From an uncultured Clostridia bacterium (GTDB lineage: Bacteria; Bacillota; Clostridia; Peptostreptococcales; Anaerovoracaceae), in the NCBI GenBank assembly GCA_934277655.1, contig CAKQVC010000073.1, forward strand, positions 1-8,578: 8,578 nt of DNA, written 5' to 3'. Numbering within the stretch: the stretch's first letter is position 1; each line of letters begins with the position of its first letter. Of this stretch, positions 4,271 to 8,578 are shown piece by piece. Both the position numbers and the translations under genes were made by a program. Under the pieces are notes generated by a model that saw only the letters and a list, made by a program, of their open reading frames with translations, was not told where the DNA came from and ran no database searches.

Positions 4271-5836
4271 ATGAGTTTACTGACCGTTGAAAACGTAACC
4301 CATGGATTTGGAGCACGCCAGATTCTGGAGGATGCGTCTTTCCGCCTGCTTAAAGGCGAGCATATCGGGCTGATCGGTGCTAATGGCGAAGGAAAATCCA
4401 CATTCCTCAACATTATTACCGGTAAGATCATGCCAGATGCCGGCAAGATCACATGGTCCCGCCATGTAACCGTCGGCTATCTGGATCAGCATTCGGTTTT
4501 GAAAAAAGGCATGACGATCCGCCAGGTACTGCATACTGCCTTTAATCACATGCACGAACTGGAAGCTGAAATGTTGAAATTATATGAAGACATGGCACTT
4601 CCGGAAAATGCAGAAAAAATCGATGATATGATGGAGGATGCCGGAGAAATTCAGCAGATCCTCGAATACAGCGGATTTTACCAGCTGGATGCCAAGATTG
4701 AAGAAGTAGCAGGCGGTCTTGGATTGCGTGATATCGGACTGGATAAGGATGTTACCGATCTTTCCGGCGGTCAGAGAACGAAAGTCCTGCTGGTCAAACT
4801 TCTGCTTGAAAATCCGTCGATCTTGATCCTGGACGAACCGACTAACTATCTGGATCACGAACACATCGTCTGGCTGACCAGATACCTGCAGAACTATGAA
4901 AACGCCTTTATTTTAGTATCCCATGACACAGATTTCCTGAATTCCGTGGTCAACGTCATTTACAATCTGGATGGCGGCAACCTTTCCCGCTACACCGGGG
5001 ACTATGAAAACTTCCGCCGCATGTACGAAATCCAAAAATCACAGGAAAAAGCTGCTTACGAACGCCAGCAGGCAGAAATTGAAAAGCTGGAAGATTTCAT
5101 TGCCAGAAACAAGGCCCGCGTGGCAACCCGCGGCATGGCCAACTCTCGTCAAAAACAGCTGGACAAGATGGAGATTCTGGAACGCCCGACCGAAAAGATC
5201 AAACCAGAATTCCAGTTCCTAATGGCAAGAACTCCGAGCCGCTTCATTGTAGAAGCCAAAGATCTCGAGATCGGATACAGTCAGGATGAACCGCTGACAA
5301 GACCAGTCTCGTTCACATTAGAAAGAGGTCAGAAAGTAGCAATCGTCGGTACCAACGGTCTTGGGAAATCCACTCTTTTAAAGACGATCTTAGGCAAACT
5401 CCCACCTCTTGCCGGGGAATCAAAATTAGGTGATTACCTTTATCCGGGGTACTTTGAGCAGGAAGCCGATCGTGACTCTCAAGAAACAGCTCTTGATACC
5501 TTCTGGGCACAGTTCCCGTCCATGGAGAACCGGGAAGTCCGTCTGTGCCTTGCCAAGTGCGGATTGACCAACGAACATATTACCAGCCAGATGCGTGTTC
5601 TCAGCGGCGGCGAAAATGCCAAAGTGCGTCTGGCCATCGTTATGAACCGGGAACATAACTGGCTGATTCTGGACGAACCAACCAATCATCTGGATGTCGA
5701 TGCCAAGGACGAACTGAAACGAGCACTTACGGAATTTCCGGGCACCATTCTGTTGGTATCCCATGATCCGCTCTTCTATGAAGATTTCGTTACCGATATC
5801 TGGAATGTGGAAGACTGGACAACGAAAATCGTATAA
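4271..5836 (+). CDS. ABC-F ATPase, YbiT/YkpA type
   Basis: A soluble protein of 521 residues with two ATP-binding cassettes and no membrane segments, so it is an ABC-F protein rather than a transporter. These proteins act on the ribosome, usually at the E site, to ease stalled or slow translation; some give antibiotic resistance. Cassette 1 has Walker A GANGEGKST (36-44), signature LSGGQ (164-168) and Walker B ILILDEPTN (184-192). Cassette 2 has Walker A GTNGLGKST (360-368), signature LSGGE (444-448) and LILDEPTNHLD (465-475). Between them is a charged helical linker (about 250-310, AAYERQQAEIEKLEDF). Length and linker resemble E. coli YbiT and B. subtilis YkpA, which makes housekeeping more likely than resistance; that is inference. 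AGGAG (4258-4262) lies 8 bases before the ATG. It follows metI by 49 bases with no terminator, so it may be read from the metN promoter. Confidence 0.9.
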   Translation: MSLLTVENVTHGFGARQILEDASFRLLKGEHIGLIGANGEGKSTFLNIITGKIMPDAGKITWSRHVTVGYLDQHSVLKKGMTIRQVLHTAFNHMHELEAEMLKLYEDMALPENAEKIDDMMEDAGEIQQILEYSGFYQLDAKIEEVAGGLGLRDIGLDKDVTDLSGGQRTKVLLVKLLLENPSILILDEPTNYLDHEHIVWLTRYLQNYENAFILVSHDTDFLNSVVNVIYNLDGGNLSRYTGDYENFRRMYEIQKSQEKAAYERQQAEIEKLEDFIARNKARVATRGMANSRQKQLDKMEILERPTEKIKPEFQFLMARTPSRFIVEAKDLEIGYSQDEPLTRPVSFTLERGQKVAIVGTNGLGKSTLLKTILGKLPPLAGESKLGDYLYPGYFEQEADRDSQETALDTFWAQFPSMENREVRLCLAKCGLTNEHITSQMRVLSGGENAKVRLAIVMNREHNWLILDEPTNHLDVDAKDELKRALTEFPGTILLVSHDPLFYEDFVTDIWNVEDWTTKIV

Positions 5837-5920
5837 TCGCATCTACCCGGTAGTGTATTTGTAAACATCCGGAAGGTTATCAATTATGTTATGCACCAGC
5901 GTAATGTAACAATATAAACA

Positions 5921-5972
5921 AAAAAACGACCATGTCAGAGTATCAGAATATGTTCTTTCATGGTCGTTTTTT
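5921..5972. terminator. Bidirectional terminator between convergent genes
   Basis: Perfect 14-bp stem AAAAAACGACCATG (5921-5934) / CATGGTCGTTTTTT (5959-5972). The A and T runs give a U tract in both directions. The 24-base loop holds a small inner hairpin AGAA-TATG-TTCT. It ends the rightward ABC-F transcript and the leftward TIM-barrel gene transcript. Confidence 0.92.
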
Positions 5973-5981
5973 CATACATTT

Positions 5982-6707
5982 CTAAATATTCTCAATCGCA
6001 TCCAGGATTGTCACATGATCTTCTACCGATTCGCTGACGTCTTCCTGTTCCCTGTAACCTTGCATGATGTCTGCAAAAATTTCTGCCGTTGACGGCGGTG
6101 TATAACTGATGCAATTTGCACCGGATTCAATCGTTGCCAAAATACTTTCCCTGGTCGGTCCACCTGTTGCAATAATTGGCACATTCGGGAACTTTTCCCT
6201 GATCTTACGCACAACCTGTGGAGTTCTGGCTGCTGCTGACACGTTGAGAATCGATACTCCTGCGTCCAGTCTGGCCTGAATGTCCGCACTCTCATGAATG
6301 ACAGTAGCAATGATCGGCACATCCACCGCTGTACTGATCAACTGGATATTTTCGTTGGTTACCGGTGCGTTGACTACAACACCCCAGGCTCCATCGCCTT
6401 CTGCATCCTTTGCAATGATCGCAGACCGCACACCATTGGTAATTCCACCTCCGACACCCACAAAAACCGGCATCGGTGCCACGTTAATGATCGACTGAGA
6501 AATTACCTGCTGCGGTGTAAACGGGTAGACCGCCAGCACGGCATCTGCATTGCAACTACGGATGATCGCAATATCCGTAGTAAAAATCACGGACTTTATC
6601 CGTTTTCCCATAATGACAATACCTTTCGCACGGTAAATTTCCTCCGGCATTTCAAGATATTTCGACCGAAGCTTTCCGGCAATTCTAGGCAGTTCTTTCT
6701 GATCCAT
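5982..6707 (-). CDS. TIM-barrel-like conserved protein, function unknown
   Basis: 241 residues, soluble, no signal peptide. It has the alternating strand/helix pattern of a (beta/alpha)8 barrel with Gly-rich loops typical of phosphate binding: VGVGGGITNG (83-92), VVVNAPVTNE (about 110-119), and IATGGPTRESI near 179-189 followed by SGANCISYTPPS. The last two resemble phosphate-gripping loops of the HisA/HisF, ThiG and KDPG-aldolase type barrels. I recall similar clostridial proteins carried under vague names such as hydrolase, but I know no established function. AGGAGGA (6720-6714) lies 6 bases before the ATG, so the start is secure. It lies 34 bases behind the ylmH-like gene with no terminator between them, so the two are probably co-transcribed. 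Substrate and reaction are unknown. Confidence 0.8.
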   Translation of the reverse strand: MDQKELPRIAGKLRSKYLEMPEEIYRAKGIVIMGKRIKSVIFTTDIAIIRSCNADAVLAVYPFTPQQVISQSIINVAPMPVFVGVGGGITNGVRSAIIAKDAEGDGAWGVVVNAPVTNENIQLISTAVDVPIIATVIHESADIQARLDAGVSILNVSAAARTPQVVRKIREKFPNVPIIATGGPTRESILATIESGANCISYTPPSTAEIFADIMQGYREQEDVSESVEDHVTILDAIENI

Positions 6708-6741
6708 AAGTCATCCTCCTGTTTCTCATCCATTTACCCTT

Positions 6742-7533
6742 CTACAGATATTTATCTACGCTTATGTACACCTTACCCTTTTTGGACGTACCCTCTACTC
6801 CATTATAAATTGCTTTTCCTTTCCCCCTCAAAACAATTTTTTCGCCGCCTTTCAGACCTGCGTCCGGTTTCGTGACCATAGTGCCTCCAACAAAGACCTT
6901 CCCTGCGTTGATCGCTTCCACCGCAGTCTTTCTGGATAGTCCATATACAGCTGATATTATATTATCAAGTCTTGATGAAGAAATCGTGAATTTTACAGAA
7001 TTTATTTGTTTTTCTGTATCTTTTGCCTCAAAAATTGGCACGATCTTAGCGTTTACTTCACTTCTTCCCACATGACGGTAATTCTGCTCCAGATATTCCG
7101 CCAGTTCCCGGATCACTACAACCTGTGCGCCGTCCTCCGAAACAAGGATATCCCCGATCTTTTCTCTCTTGATGCCCTCGCCCATCAAGGCGCCCAGATA
7201 ATCCCTGTGTGAAAATTTCCCCCGGTCAGCTTTTGCCGTCTTGATATCCAGAAGTGCCAGTGGGCAGTCCTGCGGATTCTTTCGGAAATACGGCAGAATT
7301 TCCTCTTCACAGGTCACTCCTGTATAGTCTGGCAGGAACAATACCTGCCTGCGCTCCGCTTCCTCAAAGCCGCCGAATAAAAAGACTCCTTCTTTTTCAT
7401 GTTTTCGCAAGAAACCCGCCGCAAGGCTTTGCTGCTCCATACTGAGCAAATCACTGCTTATAATGGTATAATAATCGATAAAGTGTTCATATTTATCTTC
7501 AATCATTCGTAAAAATATACTATTTTCATTCAT
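6742..7533 (-). CDS. ylmH: YlmH-like S4-domain RNA-binding protein
   Basis: 263 residues from the chosen start, close to the usual length of about 260. The N-terminal two thirds match the YlmH family, including SHRDYLGALMGEGIKREKIG near residues 108-127. The C-terminal S4 domain (about 183-245) shows SSRLDNIISAVYGLSRKTA, INAGKVFVGG and LKGGEKIVLRGKGK, a fold that binds structured RNA. In B. subtilis, YlmH binds stalled large ribosomal subunits in a ribosome quality control pathway. An in-frame ATG at 7596 would add 21 residues with no homology, and its codons cover the likely ribosome binding site AGGAG (7551-7547). The 7533 start is therefore preferred, although its spacing of 13 bases is long. 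Unlike the usual arrangement, no division genes (ylmE-G, divIVA) are adjacent. Confidence 0.88.
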   Translation of the reverse strand: MNENSIFLRMIEDKYEHFIDYYTIISSDLLSMEQQSLAAGFLRKHEKEGVFLFGGFEEAERRQVLFLPDYTGVTCEEEILPYFRKNPQDCPLALLDIKTAKADRGKFSHRDYLGALMGEGIKREKIGDILVSEDGAQVVVIRELAEYLEQNYRHVGRSEVNAKIVPIFEAKDTEKQINSVKFTISSSRLDNIISAVYGLSRKTAVEAINAGKVFVGGTMVTKPDAGLKGGEKIVLRGKGKAIYNGVEGTSKKGKVYISVDKYL

Positions 7534-7552
7534 TTTTCTTTCACTTCTCCTC

Positions 7553-7580
7553 TTGAAAAAAAAACTTGTTGTGCTATACT
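7553..7580 (+). promoter_or_regulatory. Promoter of the TSCPD-CDF pair
   Basis: TTGAAA (7553-7558), a 16-base spacer and an extended -10 TGC-TATACT (7572-7580). The predicted start near 7587 leaves a leader of about 48 bases. On the opposite strand, TTAAAA (7601-7596) with TATAGC (7578-7573) at 17-base spacing is a weaker candidate promoter for ylmH. The two -10 boxes overlap. Confidence 0.55.
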
Positions 7581-7634
7581 GACAAGATACGAACATTTTA
7601 ACATAAAATGAACTGATTTTGAAAGGAGAATCTT

Positions 7635-7886
7635 ATGAAATACGAATATAGACCACAGGGAATTTGTGCACGCTTAATTTATGTCGACGTAGAAGACGGC
7701 GTTTTGAAAGATGTTGCTTTTGAAGGCGGCTGCGACGGCAATCACAAGGGGCTCTGCTCCCTGGCAAAAGGTCTGACTTACGAACAACTGCAAGATAAGC
7801 TTTCGGGAATTACCTGCGGCTTTCGCAGAACTTCCTGTCCCGATCAACTGGTAAAAGCGGTCGAAGAGGCTATGAAACATGCATAA
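7635..7886 (+). CDS. TSCPD domain protein (TIGR03905 type)
   Basis: 83 residues, soluble. It carries the TSCPD motif at about 66-70 that names the domain, which also occurs at the C-terminus of some vitamin B12-dependent ribonucleotide reductases. Stand-alone copies like this one are common in clostridia and have no settled function. Five Cys residues (11, 33, 41, 61, 68) and FEGGCDGNHKG (29-39) suggest a metal or iron-sulfur binding or redox role; this is inference. AAGGAG sits 6 bases before the ATG. The stop codon overlaps the start region of the downstream CDF gene, so the two are probably translationally coupled. Confidence 0.88.
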   Translation: MKYEYRPQGICARLIYVDVEDGVLKDVAFEGGCDGNHKGLCSLAKGLTYEQLQDKLSGITCGFRRTSCPDQLVKAVEEAMKHA

Positions 7887-8578
7887 TTTTCTTTTTCAAA
7901 AATTAATAAAAAACTATGAGGACGTAAGCAATCCAAGGGTGCGGGATCAATATGGAAAAGTCGCCGGCATCGTTGGGATTCTATCCAACACCTTGCTGTG
8001 CATCATGAAGATTATCGTCGGTCTTGTTTCCGGAAGCATCGCTATCGTGGCGGATGCGGTAAACAATTTGGCAGATGCTGCCTCCTCGCTGATCACGCTG
8101 ATCGGTTTCAAACTGGCGTCCATGCCGGAAGACAAAAAGCATCCTTATGGTCATGCCCGGATTGAGTATCTGGCAGGGCTTCTGGTTTCCGTCATCATTA
8201 TCATTGCAGGTTTTGAACTCGCAAAAAGTTCTGTCTCCAAGATCATCTCTCCGTCTCCCACGGAGTTCAGTGCGGCGGTTGTCATCGTTTTACTGCTGGC
8301 CATTGTGATCAAAGTCTGGCAGGCAAGATTCAATATTTCTGCCGGCAAAAAGATCGACTCCCTGACGTTGATTGCAACCGGAGCAGACAGCCGCAATGAC
8401 GTAATCGCAACCGGGGCAGTTCTGTTCAGTCTTCTGGTCGGACATTTTACGCATCTGCAGATTGACGGCGTCACAGGTCTGCTTGTTGCGTTATTCATCA
8501 TCTGGTCTGGAATCAGCCTGGTACGGGAAACTGTTTCCCCTCTTCTGGGCGAAGCCCCCGATCCTGCACATGTCAAAG
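7879..8578 (+). CDS. Cation diffusion facilitator transporter, 3' end cut off
   Basis: 233 codons are visible before the window edge; the family is usually about 290-400 residues, so the last membrane part and/or C-terminal cytoplasmic domain is missing. It is a membrane metal/proton antiporter that exports divalent metals. Visible motifs are SGSIAIVADAVNNLADAASS (51-70) in TM2, KKHPYGHARIEYLAG (86-100) after it, and ATGADSRNDV (166-175) in TM5. Aligned by eye to E. coli YiiP, the central site would be Asn62, Asp66, Asp170 and Asp174. That N-D-D-D set is associated with manganese exporters such as MntE, whereas zinc exporters use D-D-H-D. Manganese as substrate is inference. The ATG at 7879 overlaps the end of the TSCPD gene by 8 bases, with GAGG (7866-7869) 9 bases upstream. 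Confidence 0.92.
   Translation, partial: MHNFLFQKLIKNYEDVSNPRVRDQYGKVAGIVGILSNTLLCIMKIIVGLVSGSIAIVADAVNNLADAASSLITLIGFKLASMPEDKKHPYGHARIEYLAGLLVSVIIIIAGFELAKSSVSKIISPSPTEFSAAVVIVLLLAIVIKVWQARFNISAGKKIDSLTLIATGADSRNDVIATGAVLFSLLVGHFTHLQIDGVTGLLVALFIIWSGISLVRETVSPLLGEAPDPAHVK

Noticed and set aside
1..8578. CRISPR array, insertion sequence, phage or defence system
   Set aside because: No regularly spaced repeats, transposase, integrase or Cas-like genes are visible; the genes are ordinary chromosomal functions apart from the points listed.

Overview
The window looks like chromosomal DNA from a low-to-moderate GC Gram-positive anaerobe, most likely a clostridial (Lachnospiraceae-like) gut bacterium. 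Supporting signs are near-consensus AGGAGG ribosome binding sites, sigma-A type TTGACA/TATAAT promoters, U-rich intrinsic terminators, a YlmH-type S4 protein, a TIGR03905-type TSCPD protein and a clostridial-looking MetNIQ system. The genus assignment is inference; no database was consulted.

Left part (1-1220): mostly non-coding. A leftward promoter at the left edge probably drives a gene outside the window. A compact leftward transcription unit (about 307-584) has its own promoter, a strong ribosome binding site, a 48-residue hydrophilic ORF and a terminator. A rightward tRNA-Lys(CTT) gene follows with its own promoter and terminator. Beyond it lie a stray T-arm-like sequence and a 24-bp direct repeat, just upstream of the methionine-transport promoter.

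Centre (1217-4221): a methionine ABC transporter locus. It begins with a good promoter, then a 44-codon leader ORF in which 12 of 16 consecutive residues (12-27) are Met or Cys, then an intrinsic terminator, then metQ. This is the classic layout of ribosome-mediated transcription attenuation, here apparently sensing sulfur amino acids. metQ is unusual: behind a normal lipoprotein signal, the two halves of the MetQ domain are in swapped order, so it is a circularly permuted substrate-binding protein. A terminator follows metQ, and a near-consensus promoter sits immediately before that hairpin and may give metN-metI separate expression. metN (ATPase with a C-terminal NIL domain) and metI (permease) are tightly coupled.

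Right-centre (4271-5836): an ABC-F ATPase of the YbiT/YkpA type lies 49 bases behind metI with no terminator between them. A perfect 14-bp bidirectional terminator separates it from a convergent leftward pair: a ylmH-like S4 RNA-binding protein gene and a TIM-barrel-like protein of unknown function.

Right end (7553-8578): a rightward promoter, divergent from ylmH, drives a small TSCPD-domain protein. Its stop codon overlaps the start of a cation diffusion facilitator transporter gene cut by the window edge. The metal-site residues visible in that transporter fit a manganese-type exporter better than a zinc-type one.

The two most notable items are the Met/Cys-rich leader with its attenuator and the circularly permuted MetQ.
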